The translations under genes and the position numbers were made by a program. From Glutinoglossum americanum (lineage: Eukaryota; Ascomycota; Geoglossomycetes; Geoglossales; Geoglossaceae), in assembly GCA_020080175.1 (NCBI GenBank), contig JAGHQL010000005.1:1-64000 (forward strand): a stretch of DNA of 64,000 nucleotides, written 5' to 3'. Shown here in pieces: positions 22,776 to 36,300 of this stretch (position 1 is the first letter of the stretch; each line of letters opens with the position of its first letter). The notes below the pieces were generated by a model that ran no database searches, was not told where the DNA came from, and was given only the letters and a program-made list of their open reading frames with translations.

Positions 22776-22883
22776 TTAATTAAACTCCCTTTCCCCCGCG
22801 GCCTCATCAAAATCCGACATCATCCGTGACTCGACGAAGTGGTTACGGACCCTCCAGTCGGCAGGTTGGTTTATATTTATGCG

Positions 22884-24208
22884 ATGTTGATTCTTGCAAA
22901 TTTCTTGTTTTCTCAGTTCGCCCTTTGGGTGGTTGTGGCCGCGGGGATCCAGCCACGCGAGACAACCGCGATACCGGACTATGTGAATACTTATGGTGCG
23001 ATTCCTCTCCCTAAAAGCTAGATAATTTATTTGTACGGATGTTTATTGGCGCGACCAGCCCCCCTCGTCTATCTTGACCAGAACGAGCTCTATCTCCCTT
23101 CTGACATCCAAGCCCAGCTCAACAACACCTACGCGGCCCTAAACTTCACGGCCATCAAAAACGCGCCATCTCCCCTCCTGCTCTCAAATGTAGATCAACT
23201 AAACGCTATCGGGAATTGTGATGTTGACAACTTCGATGCGTGTCCTGTCTATCTCACTTCGAAAGACAATGTCACTACGGATCCACCGTGGCTGTATGGC
23301 GTCCTGCCTGACCCTACAACACACGAGACGGTAGGCGCGCGGTCATGCGCTATTATCGTCTATGACCACGGAGATGGCATGGTAGACGCTTTTTACATGT
23401 ATTTCTACGCGTTTAATCTTGGAAACACAGTGTTGGGACAGACGCTGGGGAACCATGTTGGGGACTGGGAACACACTATGCTGCGGTTTAAAGATGGAAA
23501 ACCGGTTTCCATGTGGTACAGCCAGCATGATGTGAGTACCCGCGCCCTGAAAATTGTGAGACTTTCGTTTGCCAACAAACACATCGTCTCCGCCCTTAGT
23601 CCGGCCAAGCTTTCACATATGAGTCCCTTTCCAAAAACGGCACCCGCCCTATCGTGTACAGCGCCCTCGGCACCCACGCCAGCTACACCGTCCCGGGGAC
23701 TCACTCGCGCAGCATCGCCACCCTACTCATAAACGATACCACTTCCGCCGGCCCGCTCTGGGACCCCATCCTCTCCGCCTACTACTACACCTTCGCGAAG
23801 ACCCCATCATTTACTCCCTCTGACCCCTCCACACCGACCTCCTGGCTCTCTTTTCTAGGCCGCTGGGGCGACGAACGATATCCCGATAGTGATCCACGGC
23901 AAACTAACTTCCTTAACTTGAGCGTAGCGTGGAAGTATGAGACTGGGCCTACTGGCCCGCTGGACAAGAGCCTGGTGCGCGAGGACGTGTGCCCCGAGGG
24001 CAGTAAAGAGTGTGTGACATCGAGTGTTCTGCCGGGGGTTAGTGGGTCTAGCGTGCCTGCCACTGTGTCAAGGTCGGTGAGTGCTACGGCGACGAGCAAA
24101 GGCGGTGGTGTGTCTTCGACTGCGAAGGCAGCTGCAGGGAGTGTTAGATCGGCGGACGTGAGATTGGGCGTAGCTGGGATGGCTGTTGCTGCTGCTGTGA
24201 TGCTGTGA
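22884..24208 (+). CDS. Secreted VPS62-domain protein, likely GPI-anchored
   Basis: Exons 22884-22995, 23059-23531 and 23600-24208 close to 397 residues. The first exon gives a signal peptide (MLILANFLFSQFALWVVVAA). The splice restores IPDYVNTYAPLVYLDQNE, the conserved opening of the fungal VPS62 domain, which continues with YLPSDIQAQL, GDGMVDAFYMYFYAFNLG, LGNHVGDWEHTMLRF and, across the second intron, SQHDSGQAFTYESLS then RPIVYSALGTHASY. A Ser/Thr/Ala-rich stalk ends in a short hydrophobic C-terminus (VAGMAVAAAVML), as in GPI-anchored proteins. Despite the name, members with signal peptides are probably cell-surface proteins; the link to vacuolar sorting comes from the yeast founder. The in-frame ATG at 22884 is chosen because it directly opens the signal peptide. 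Confidence 0.88.
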
Positions 24209-24769
24209 TTGTAAATTCTTAGGCTTGGATCTAACCATAGTTGGCTGGCTCAGGAGGGTGGATGCGGCTACACAAGAAATCGCTGGGGTGGCCAGGGTGC
24301 GCGATGAGTCTGGTTTCGTAGCTACTGCTTGGATTTGCTATTTTGGTAACTGCATTGTTTGGTTCGGTAGCTACTGTTTGGATTTGTCTTTTTGGTAAAC
24401 TGCATTGTTTGGTGTGGCAATTGGACCGGTTATCTATCTACCTGCACCGTAATTGAGGCACCCTAAAACCCTAACTCAATTGACGAATTCTCTTGTTTGT
24501 ATTTCTCTTGTGCTAACTTGGCATTCAAATAGCAGGATACAGGGTTCTCGTCGTAAAGTTATCCAAACCGCGGAGCTTTGTGGTGAACTGTTCCCCCACA
24601 GCCACACGACCCAAGCCACATGGCTTAACCACCACACCACAGGCTAAAACCTCCATGGCCGGTTGGCGGCTGAGTCAGCGGTCACGCAATGAGCAAATGA
24701 GGCCAGCCCTAACCAGCCTTGGCCGTCCGTCTCTCATACTACAACGCATTCCTGCTTCTGCTAGTCGCC
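24209..24769. other. Intergenic, with a 50-bp tandem repeat and a telomere-like motif
   Basis: Two copies of a roughly 50-bp unit (TAGCTACTG.TTGGATTTG...TGCATTGTTTGG) lie at about 24312-24412. CCCTAAAACCCTAAC, a telomere-like motif, occurs at about 24462-24476. The rest is the presumed promoter of the NB-ARC/TPR gene. Confidence 0.5.
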
Positions 24770-27700
24770 ATGGCTGAGGTGATTACGATAGCCTGCCTGG
24801 TTTCTTCCATTCTCCAAATCGTGGATTTTGGATCCCGGGTTGCGATCCGACTCAACGAGTTCCAGTCGAACAAGAGCGAGGTTCCCAAAGCTTTCCGCAC
24901 CATTAAAACCCAGCTGCCACTATTAATCACCACGCTTCGGCGAACACAAAGCCAGGCCAGCAGCGGCAGCTTGAGCGATGGAACGGCGAGGGTCCTCTAT
25001 CCCGTGGTCGATGAGTGCCTCTCGCAGGTCAAGCTGCTTGAAGGGATTCTGGTCAAAGCCTTACCCACGGAGAAGGATTCTAGTTGGCGTAGACGCCTCA
25101 AGGCTTTCTCTAGTCTCGCACACGACAAGGCGGTTCAGCAAATAATCTCGACGCTCGAACGCCATGTCCACATCTTAACATATCATCAAGCTACCCTACA
25201 AGCAGGTAAAGGTCTGGGAGCCTCTCAACAACGAAGGGTGTGCTTCATGGTTAAGTTCAACCGTGATCCAAATTTCATGGGGCGCGGAGACATAATTCAG
25301 GAGATAGACGAAAGGTTTGAGGCGTGTCGGTATCGCGTAGCCATAGCAGGAATTGGTGGTGTTGGGTTGGTAGAATAATTTACTTGTCATTTCTCAGCCC
25401 CAACTCGATTTGCATCCCCTCGAGTGGGATAGCTATACTACCTCCCGTAGTATTTCTGACAAACATATTACAGGAAGTCTCAGATCGCAATCGAGTACTG
25501 TTACAGATATAGGGACGCCTGCCCCGAGGCGAGAGTATTCTGGGTCCACGCCAGCAGCAATACGAGATTCGAGGAATCGTATAAAGATATTGCCAGAGAG
25601 CTTGCCCTCTCTGGCCTCGATGACCCAGATGTAAACGCACTCCAACTGGTCCAGAAGTGGCTCGGTGATGATGTTAATGGGCCTTGGCTACTAGTTTTAG
25701 ACAATGCAGATGATGCAGAGATATTATGCCCCTCCAACTCTCGCGGACTTCCGCGGCAAAGGGAGCGGCAGCCAGTGGCGGCACTGGAAACCTATCTACC
25801 TCGGAATCCAAGCGGCTCAATATTAATTACGACGAGGGATAGACGTGTTGGGGAGAGGCTTGCCAACCGACAGCAACCGATCGATGTGCTACCATTTGCA
25901 ACCGCAGATGCAGAGCAGCTACTGCGATCTAAGGTACCAGGGAAGGTTGAATGGAACGAGGCGGAGTCGGCCGAGCTTCTGGAGGCCCTCGGAAACTTGC
26001 CTCTTGCAATAACACAGGCAGCAGCATTCATCAGCGAGAACGGTATCACTCTAACAGAGTATCTCGAGATGTTAAGGGCCGGCAACTCGGACACAAAAGA
26101 TATCCTGGGGAGAGACCTGCCTGATCCTGGAAGAGATGCAGAAAACCCGAACTCGGTATTCCAGACTTGGAGGCTGTCTTTCGATCAAATAAGAGAGCGG
26201 GATCCACGGGCAGCCGAGATACTGTCCCTCATGGCTGTCTTGGACCGAAATGCAATTTCAGACACACTCCTCCGAATGGACGGGGAGGGAAAGGTCGACT
26301 TCATTACTGCCATCGGGACGCTAAAGGCTTTCTCTTTGATTACCGAAGAGAAAGTGGGCGCAGCCCTTGGAATGCATAGACTTGTGCAGTTTTCGACACA
26401 GATGTGGCTGGAACGCCAGAACATCCTAGCAGAATGGGAAGAGAAGGCTCTGAGTGTGGTGTTCAAATATTGCCCCCCGAATGCGGAATATGAGACTTGG
26501 GCCGCCTGGAGATCTATCAATCCGCATGTTCAAACCGTTCTAGGTTATAAATTCGAAGCAAGGGCTTACCTGCTGCAGCGTGCAAGCATCCTAAATCGTG
26601 TGGGGTCCTATAACAGGCACCAAGGACGATACAAAGCTGCGCGGAGCCAGTTGGTGGAGGCTTTAGAAATACACGAGAGGGAACTCGGCCCCAACCACAC
26701 ACTAACGCTAGAAACGGCCATCAGTCTGGGTAACGTCTATTACAACCAAGGCAGACTGGCCGATGCGGAGGTCATGCACAGGCGAGCACTGGCAGGGGAG
26801 GAGACAGCACTTGGTCCCAATCATCCATCGACACTAGAGATAGTCAACAACCTTGGCCTCCTCTTCCTCAGTCAGGACAGGCTAATAGAAGCAGAGGCTA
26901 TGTTCAGACGGGCACTAGTAGGATACGAAAAGTCGTATGAACCCAACCACTTACTGGTACTGGCAACAGTCAACCACCTTGGTCTTCTCTATTACAAACA
27001 AGGCAAGGCTGCGGAAGCAGAGGCCATGTATCAGAGAGCTTTGATGGGGTATGGGGGGAAGCTCGGCCCTGATCACATATGGGCCCTAGACACGGTTCAT
27101 AATCTAGGTCTTCTCTTCTCTAGCCAGGGCCGGCACGCAGAAGCGAAAGCTATGTACGGGCGCGCATTGGCAGGTTACGAGAAAGCGCTTAGCCGAGATC
27201 ACGCATCGACTCTACGCACGGTCCATAACCTGGGCGACCTCTACCTCGCTCAAGGCAACCTAGAAGAAGCACAGGACATGTATGAGCGGGCACTAACAGG
27301 AAAGGAGTATGCGCTTGGCCTTGACCATCCTTCTACGCTGGACACGGCTAACAACCTTGGCCTTCTCTTCTCTAGCCAGGGTAGGTTGGCAGAAGCGGAG
27401 ATTATGTACAGGCGGGCGTTAACAGGGAATGAGACGGCGGTTGGCCCTAACCACCCTTCCACGCTGGACACGGCTAACAACCTTGGCCTTCTCTTTTCCA
27501 GCCAGGGCAGGTTGACAGAAGCGGAGACTATGTACAGGCGGGCATTAACAGGGAATGAGATGGTGGCTGGCCCTAACCACGCATCAACGCTGAGTGTTGT
27601 GTTCAACCTGGGTCTCCTCTACTTTAATCAGGGCAAGCTGGCAGAAGCAGAAGCAATGTACAAACGGGCACTAACTGGAAAGGGGCACGTGCTCGGCCAT

Positions 27701-28894
27701 GACCACCCATCGGTGCTGGACACTGCATTTAACCTCGGCCTTGTTTATTCCCAACAGGGCAGGCTAGCAGAAGCGGAGGCTATGTATATACAGGCGCTAG
27801 CAGGAAGGGAGCTAGCGGCCGGCCCCGAGCACCCGTCTACGCTAAACACTGTCCTAGCACTGGGCTGTACCTATTTCGATCTAGACAAGTTTGTGGAGGC
27901 GGAGGCCATGTACCGGCGATCGATTGCGGGGTATGAGAAGGCGTTTGGGCCAGACCACGCACCAGTGCTGTGGGCGATCCACAACCTAGGCAACCTCTAC
28001 CTCGCTCAAAGCAAGCTAGCAGAATCAGAGGCCATGCTTAGAGAGGCGCTTGTGAGAAAAGAGCGGGCACATGGGCCTGACCACATCTCAACTCAGAACA
28101 CAGTCCACAGCCTAGGATGCCTTTATGCTACTCAGGGAAGACTAGCAGAAGCGGAGGCTATGTACACACGGGCGTTAGCAGGAAGGGAGCTGGCGGCCGG
28201 CCCTGAGCACCCGTCTACGCTAAACACGGTCCAAAATTTGGGCCGTGTCTATTTCGGCCAAGGCAAGCTAACTGAAGCTGAGTCCACGTACAAGCGAGCG
28301 CTTTTAGGGTATGAGAAGGTGCTCGGTCCAGACCACGCATCAACCTTGACCACAATGCACCACTTAAGCGACCTCTACCTCACCCAAGACAAGTTCGCAG
28401 AGGCGGATGCCCTATACAACCAAGTGCTAATGGGGTATGAGAAGGAGCTTGGCCACAACCATATATCGACGTTGAGCGCGCTTCACAGTCTGGGAAGCCT
28501 CAACGCTAGTCAACGTAGACTAGCGGAAGCTGAGGTCATGTACAATCGAGCACTGGTTGGAAAGGAGAGAGTGTTAGGTATTGGGCACAAATCGACACTT
28601 AATACGGTTCACGACCTAGGCCATGTCTATTTCCACCAAGGCAAATTCACAGAAGCTAAGAGTATGTACCGCCGCGCGATTGTAGGTTACAAGACAGCGC
28701 TTGGCCCCTCGCATGCATCAACGCTTCGCGCAATCTACCACCTAGATAGCCTCTACAAGCACCTTCGAGATACCCGCCGAACAGGGGCGGCTTCACCGGC
28801 CGCCCAGCTTGGGGCACCGGACTGGGCTGAGCTGGAAGACCCGTTCGAACTACATGAATTTTGCGGATGGAAAATTAACACAGACTCCTCCTAG
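24770..28894 (+). CDS. NLR: NB-ARC domain with 17 kinesin-light-chain-type TPRs
   Basis: Two exons (24770-25365, 25474-28894), joined by a 108-bp intron that begins GTTGGT, give 1338 residues. The ATG at 24770 has a good context (CGCCATGGC). Layout: an all-helical N-terminal domain (residues 1-150) resembling the SesA-type N-terminal domains of fungal STAND proteins; a linker NFMGRGDIIQEIDERF; NB-ARC with Walker A GIGGVGKS (cut by the intron), Walker B LLVLDNADD, SILITTRDRRVG and the GLPLA-like GNLPLAITQAAAFI; a helical region; then 17 TPRs of 42 residues (about 576-1290) with consensus GLLY..QGRLAEAEAMYRRAL.G...LGP.H.STL.TV.NL. Such proteins act as cytosolic receptors that oligomerise on ligand sensing by the repeats; in fungi some control heterokaryon incompatibility. 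The ligand is unknown. Units 7/8 and 10/13 are nearly identical, indicating recent unit exchange. Confidence 0.93.
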
Positions 28895-29677
28895 CCCTAC
28901 GACTCACTCAGCCGGAGACATCACCACATCTAGCAGCCCCTCACTACCCGATACACAGCCCAATTTCCAACAGCCCCTGTAATCCGGGCTGGGATAAAGC
29001 GAAACACACCGTCCTATTCTGCCTTTTTCCCGAACACATCAACACAACCCCCATTTCCGTCTCAAGTTTTTCACAAAATTTATCCCATACGAATTTGTCT
29101 ATCTTGGGAAATATTTCGTTAAATGATTTACTGACTAGAGGGAGTGCTCAGGGGGGAGGGATGGTAGGAGCCGCGATACCTACTGCCAACCTTTTGGTCG
29201 TATATGGCGTCATGATATACGTCATTATCTAGCGGCCCGTGCATTGCGCCGGACTTACGCCAACGCTAAGGCTCTCCCTACTAATCTCTCAATATGGCTT
29301 CAGCTTATTAACTCCTTCACATTTTTGTTTATGCTTTTCATTTTCCTTTTTGTCTAAGGAATTTAGAGGGAGGTAAACCGGGGGTTGGGTTTGTTAAGTT
29401 TAGGCCTTATAGCACACGCAATCGAGTTAGTTCCAACTGTTTAAGCAGTGAAACTGAGAGAGGGATGCACCGAGTGGGAAGCTGAGTCTGTAGAACAGCT
29501 CTTATAATCTCTATAGCCGGCTAACTAGGTCGAACAACGAGGTATTCTATCTACGCATCGCAAGCGTGCGGGAGCTCAATCACAAGATAGCATCTACAAG
29601 TACACAAAACACCAGCCGGACACACGCCCAGCCCCGAACTCATAACTGCGTTCAAAAGGGCCGTTTATGCCACACCT
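28895..29677. other. Intergenic between convergent genes, nothing seen
   Basis: The stretch separates the 3' ends of the TPR NLR (plus) and the P-type ATPase (minus). No gene, clear terminator or repeat is visible. Confidence 0.5.
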
Positions 29678-32600
29678 TTACAACCATGTCCCAAAGAGCC
29701 ACTTATACCCCACCTTGACAATCTGAACCTCCAAACAATAAATCAGCAGCTCCGCTGCCAGCAATCCCAAAAATGACGTTGCCGGTTGCACCAACCCCAG
29801 TGCCCGCTGGAACGGCGGGATGTAGGGGATTGCGATGCCGATCCCGATGACGCAGATGGTGGAGAAGGCTAGGATAGGGGCGGAACGCGATTGGAAGAAG
29901 GGGATTTTAGCGGTGCGGAGTAGATGTACTATCAGGGTTTGTGTGAGGAGACTAAGAAATGGGGGTAAGCACTGTTAATGTGAAGTGGTGAGGGGGGGAT
30001 ACATACCCTTCAAGGAACCAATGCGTCTGGAAACGAGCAACTTGGACAGGATCCGTTGTTGTGCGGATATCGTAATAGAACCTATTGCAAAACCGTTCCA
30101 GTTAGAAAAACTTCAGCTACCCCTCGAAATTCTAGAGAGAGAAAGGGTGGATGGAGGAAGGGTGAAGGGCTCACCAGCCCAGGCAGAATGTACAAATATC
30201 GATTGTGGAGCTCAATGGACCGAGAAAGAGGATAAAACGGAAGAGGTCTGTTAGCGCCGATTACGGAGCGCATTAGCGACAGCCTATTTCTATACCTAAG
30301 GAAGAATGGGAGGATGGCAAACCCCTGGCATTCCACCGCCTTGGAGCCGCCAAATACTCTTCATCAACCCTATCCCAGGGAATGGCGATCTGGCTGATAT
30401 CGTACAAAAGATTCTGGACCAGGATCTGCAGACCTGTCATCTGCACGTTACCAAGCACACAATGTTAGTAGGTTCTGTTCTCATGGATGCGCAATAGGAT
30501 TTGGGATTTTGTGGATGCAGAATGTGGGAGGCGAGCAACGTACGGGTTGAAATGGGAGCCAGGCGCTGGCAGCGAGGATGCTGAAGACATTGCCAAAGTT
30601 CGAGGAAGCGACCATCTTGATGTATTTTATGGTGTTCCCGTGGGTGAAGCGGCCGGTAGTCACACACTCAACTATAATATCGAGTTCCTTCTGCGTCAAG
30701 ATGACTAAACACCACCAAGGATCCCCACCCGATTAGCCACAACCCAAAACCTCCAGAAAAGCAGAAACCTGACGATGAAAAAAAATGGAAGGAAAAAACT
30801 TACTCTCCGCGACGTCCTTCGCCACGCCAGCCCCAGAATCCACAGAAATCCCCACATCCGCGTACTTCAGCGCGATGCTGTCATTAATCCCATCGCCCAA
30901 CATCCCCACGCACCCCCCCCCTTGCTTCAAGCTCAAAACCACCTGCCCCTTCTGCGCAGGCGTCAGTTTCGCAAAGACCACGCACCCCCTCACCACCTCG
31001 TCGAACTCCTCCGTGCCCTCCAACCGCTTCAGATCCGGGCCGGAAATCGCCTGGATGCCCGCCTCGTCGAGCTCCTTGACGAGGTTGAGCGAGCGGCAGA
31101 CCTGCAGCGCCACGCCGAGGGCGTCGCCGGTTAGGACTTTGACCTCCACGCCTAGGGCTTGGAGTTTGGCGATCGAGGCCGCGGCGTCGGGTTTGGGGGG
31201 GTCGAGGAACGTGAGGAGGCCGTGGGCGGTTAGGCCGGCTGTGAGGTCTGGGAGGATCTCGGCGCTGTCGTCTGCGGTGAGGGCTGCGCATTGGGAAGCG
31301 GTGAGCTCGCGGGTGGCGACGAGGATTGTGCGGTAGCCGTCTGTGTTTAGGTTCGAGACGAGATGGGAGAGTGCGAGGCGCTGGGTGCGGCCCAGAGGGA
31401 TGGGTTCCGTGCCCGGGTTGGTCTGGATATGTGTGCAGAGGTTTAAGGTCTCTTCGAAGGCGCCTTTGCAGATCAGCTCATGCTTTCCCGTGCTGTATTT
31501 CACGATGCAGCTTGAGCGGCGGGTCTCGAACGTGAACGGGATCTCGGCAATTTTTTTATGGTCGATTAGGGAGGCGTGGTGCTTCTCGTTACTGGTGAGG
31601 GTGCTGTTGCCGGCATCACCTATGCGGTAGAAGTTGATGATGGCGGAGTCGACCGCGTTCTTAGAGCCGCTCTGGTTGACCGCATTGATGTAGGCGAGGC
31701 GGAAGATTTCGGGTTCTGTGTAACCCTCGCAGTTCAGGTAACCGCTGAGGGAGATCTCGTCGTTTGTTAGAGTGCCTGTCTGAAGGAGGTCAATGTTCTC
31801 GTTCCACGACCCCGAAATAGCAGGTGTGGAGATATTTTGGTTGCTCACCTTATCGCTGCAGAGAACAGACATCGCTCCCAGGTTCTGGATGGAATCCAAC
31901 CTTTTGACAATTGCTTTCCTCTTCGCCAGTTTGAACGCGCCTCGAGCAAGATTGGCGTTGACGATTGCGGGTAGCATTTCAGGTACCAAACCGACCGCCA
32001 CACTAACGCTGAATAGAGCAGCGCCTCGCCAGTCATGGGTGACTTTTCCGGATACCACTAGAACCTGGTTTATGAATTAGTGGTGAGCGGAGACAATATC
32101 AGATCCTCTTCAAGGGTTGTGAAACCTACGATAGGAACCATCACCAGCATGAATCCGATGAGCATGTAGCTGACATTACGAATGCCACGTTGGAAGGCAT
32201 TGAGTGGCGGTTTCTCATTAAGCGCTTTGGTAATCGAAGCGATTATTGCGTCTATTTTGGTATTAATATGTGTTAGATACAACGTCCGACCAGGGTGCAG
32301 GGGTGGGAACGGCGGATGGGTTTGGAACGAAAGCGGAATCCCACTTGAAAACACTCACCGTCTCCGGTCCTCAGAACAAGCGCCAGTCCACTCCCAGAAA
32401 TAACGCTCGTTCCCATGAACACCACATTCTCTAAGGCAAATGCATCCAAAGCGTCTTTTTCGCTCTGGGGGTTAGCCGTCTTCCGCACCCCGGCGCTCTC
32501 ACCAGTTAAACTAGACTGGCTGATCACTAGATGATTCCCTTCGATAAGCAGACAGTCCGCAGGAATAGAGTCGCCAGGGTTGATAAGAAGGATATCGCCC

Positions 32601-33365
32601 GGAACCAGGGTCTCTGCTTTGATAGCCACCTCTTCGAAGGGACATTTGGCGAGCGTAAAAGATTCGGTGGATTGACGCTGGACTCGGACGTCGTTCGTGA
32701 CGGACGATTGCAGTTTAGTGGCCGCAGCGTTGCTGCGGTATTCTTGCCAAAATCGAACCGCACAGGAAACCACAATCATAACTGCGAGAATGATGAACGT
32801 AGACTATACACGACCCGTTAGCCTACGTTCTCCATGCTCCTCAACAGTAACATATATAACCCCGCTCACCCAATTCGGCGTTGGATTCGCCACACTAATG
32901 ACCGCTATCAATGCCAGTAGTATATTGAACGGGTTTGGAATGACTTGGAGCAGAAGCTGCCACCACGCCATTGGCTTCTTGCAAGAGAGGGCATTGCGGC
33001 CGTTGAGCTTGAGACGTCGAGCGGCTTGGGAGCTGGTGAGACCACGAGTTGTGGTCTGGAAGTGTGAGAGCGCCGCGGCATTGCCCATGCCTGAGAAAGC
33101 GGTAATGATGGAGGTTGGGGAGCCATCGGGAGAGTATGGCTCGCGCTGCCACCCTGAATTGATCGGCAAGGCAGTGAGTATGCAAGCGGGGACAGTTTAG
33201 AGAGGTTATGGTTAGGGAGGTGAGAGGAGACTTACCTTCGCTATGCCCCATGAGACGTTCGGCACCGCCCTTCCTCCAGCTAGCCAAGGCAGCAGACCAA
33301 GCCTGCGACAGACGGGAAGGCTCCTTTGAATATGCCTCAGCCAGCCCAGGCATAGCCCTCGCCAT
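29678..33365 (-). CDS. MgtA-like P-type ATPase (type IIIB), 11 exons
   Basis: Probably a Mg2+-transporting P-type ATPase of the bacterial MgtA/MgtB-related class. Exons: 33236-33365, 32870-33153, 32359-32803, 32251-... 32130-32251, 31849-32064, 30804-31779, 30544-30704, 30323-30440, 30175-30247, 30007-30081, 29678-29951; all phases agree and give 957 residues. Key parts: TTRGLTSSQAARRL, a first membrane pair, actuator SSLTGES, VGLVPEMLPAIVNANLARGA, phosphorylation site CSDKTGTLT (the Asp is phosphorylated), nucleotide-domain KGAFEETL, hinge GDGINDSIALKYADVGIS, then C-terminal spans with SSNFGNVFSILAASAWLPF, QNLLYDISQIAIPWDRVDEE and LLRTAKIPFFQS. An intron (31780-31848) cuts DK from TGTLT. All catalytic motifs are intact. 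Start chosen at ATG 33365. Fungal members of this class are patchily distributed, so ancient transfer from bacteria is possible but not shown here. Confidence 0.92.
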
Positions 33366-36300
33366 GGCTTTCAATGTCCGCCGTTATTCTTAGACGCCTT
33401 GAAGGGGGATCGGCGAGGAGTGGAGGAAGGGCTCGCTTTGACAGGATTCAGCCGTTAGTCGTCGCCATAGACTTGGTTTGAACACGACACTTATACGAAA
33501 CGCACGCATGAAAGAGCGAGCCAGAAGGCTACACTCACCTAGATATCGGCCCAATAGATAGGTTATAATTGCCGATCCTCTCTAGTTACCCAACTCTAAG
33601 ACGGTTCTGCCGGCTCCCGGCGCAGCAGCAGCGCAACCAGCACCCCCGTGCCAGTGCGTCCGTATAGAGGCTTACAATCAGCCAGCTTTATCAACGAGAA
33701 TACCAAGCCGTATGTGCGACGAAGGGAGCAGGAAGTTCAAGTTCTTTGCGCGTATGCGCGTGTGAGCTTGGATGCGGAACGAGACACGTATGTAAAGGAT
33801 GGAGAGGAGTTACACTGTGGTGCATGTGGGAATACTCTACCTTACGCGAGTTTCAGGATGTGGTGCATAAGAGTGGATACAACGACCATCGATGAAGTTG
33901 GGAAGCTGGCTCGGTTTAAAACTCGCGTTGCCCAACACTTTCCTCACATACGCATCCCACCTTTTGTAATCTCACCTGGTCTTACCTCTTTCTCTCTCAG
34001 CCCTGTCAGGCGTGCACAGTTTTGCCGCGCCATGTCCCATCCTATATTTCCCATCAATTAGAAAATTCACGCAGTCAGACAGGCAGGTAGATAGATGTTG
34101 ACCCCAGGCATGGTGGCACAAAACAAGCCCCGTGTGCGCGCATATCGGGATCCAATGCGGCCAAGCCATGGCGTAGGGCTGCTTGGCGCATTGCCTGCCA
34201 AGGTTCGTGTACAAGACCGGATGGGCTTTTCGTTCCTCTTTCGCTCTCTCCGGTAGGCGCTCAACCAAATCCCTTGAAGACCCGCCGCCATTTTCCTAGC
34301 AGCCGCGCCCAACTCCCATTTACCGGTTTAGCCAAGATTTGAGGGAGGAAAAGCAAATGGTGAGGTCGGAGCGAAAGGGTTTGCGTCACTCGAGGCATAT
34401 TTTTGAGGGCTATATAGCCGGCCAACTCCCAGACCCGCGTGGTTGGTTTGGTACAACCTTGCATCACCTTTGCACCGCAGAGTGCATTGCCTTGGCGAGT
34501 GCAACACCCCCCCCTGAAACGACCCTCTCGCCGCCCTTTTCGGGCAAAATATCCAAACTTGCACCCGTCATCCGGCCCCTAGGAACCTAAGCGATGCATT
34601 GCAGCGGAGCAATTAGCCAAGCTTACCTCGTATATATGGGGAAACTGACTTATACGAGGTGGCTAGCTGTGTTTGTATCCCATAAGGTATAGTGGCTTGT
34701 TACTCACATTAGCTATCCACCAGCCAAGACTTAGTCGTCCTCCGGGAGGTCTTTAATTCAGCGATTCTAACTAACTACTTGATTTTCAGGTCGCAACCAG
34801 AGTACCCGTACCTCAGTGAGGTGAGGTCTGGAGGCTCAGAGGGTGTTAACAACCAAATCCCACAAATCCTAGCTCGCCATCTCCAGCAGGCGATAACAGG
34901 CATAGATACGGCAAGCTAGCCGCCAAGGCAATACCTTATCTAAATGGGTGAGCGCGTGCCTAACTCTATAGCTGCTTTATATCATTTCAGAAGAGCTAGT
35001 CGTTCGTGGTAACGTACAACGACTCTCGTGTGACCGACACCGTCGCTTCGTAGGGCTGCTGCCTACCTGTCGTGCGACGTGTCTGTGTAGTGTTTATCGC
35101 GATCTTAGAAATCTACGACCAGGTCTGGCTGAATTTGGTGCACGTCTATCTAGGAACTAGACTAAGTTAAGCTACGCGTGTAGGCTAGTAAGGCAAAGGC
35201 AACTAGTAAGGCACTATGGGGAAGACGCGTCGGCGCTGGTTACATGTAACATTTCCCTGCAGAACTAGTTACCGTTTATGTGGTGCAATGCATCGGCCCT
35301 TAGTCAGATGCAGCGGTGGCTCAGCGTTGGATGCCGAGTCTCTCCATAAGGGCTATGCAGCGATGGACTCATGTCCCTATAGGATAGGTAGCACTCCGAG
35401 TGTCGCTTCCGCCTGCTACACCAACCTTCCTGGTCGCCGAGACCTCAGCATATTACTCCGCTCATCTAGCGCGGGGTCGGACACTTTGCCAAAGGTTCGC
35501 TCGCTACTGCACTCTAGCACTTTGCAATATGGGATCCTATTATGAGATCAAAGTTAGAAAAGAATAAATAAACGGTAAGGGCTCTATTAAGGATTGCCCA
35601 AATAGGGAGACAGATTTAATATGGTGCTCTCTCGCCCCCAATGTTAACAGCTGAGTAAATAATGCCCAATGAGGAACAAAGCCAGAGGTAAGATAGAATT
35701 GGCTGGATTGAGCTTTGGGCACGGAGGAAGGGTAGAGACAATAGCGGATAGGTTGATGTGTAGATAGCGCCTCTTCCTACGCATTCAGATCTTTGTGCGA
35801 CAGAGGACCCAGGGCATGTCCCTTGTTGGACCGGCAGTGCGTGTTCCTATCCGCTTATTAGTTAGCCCTTATCTCTAATGAGTAGTTATGCCACGAATGC
35901 AAGCATCAGCCACACCCATTCCACACCCCCACAATACCCACTTTTCTAGAGCGGACAGGGTGTGGGTGGTACGGTAATTTCACGCGCGGCCGGAGCTAAT
36001 GTATGATGGAACGGATCTTGAAGCGGAAACCATGGAGGGTGGTCAGATATTACAATAACTAAACAAAGCAATTGCTATTTTGCCAGCTAAGACAGCATGA
36101 TCGCCTTTTGCTGCAATGAGTGCAGTGCAGCGATTAGGCATACTCAATGAAATTTTCGTAATCCGTCGGGATTGTCTCACTCCATGGAAGAGACAACAGC
36201 TGGTCACACGTATCTGGCGTGCTGAACGCCGATAGAAGCAACACAGCGCTTCAGTTTAGGTCACACCCTTAATCGCAAAGGGCCATTCCAAGAGGAATTG

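Noticed and set aside
24462-24476. Interstitial telomere repeat as a sign of a fused chromosome end
   Set aside because: Only two imperfect CCCTAA-like units are present, which can occur by chance or as a promoter motif.
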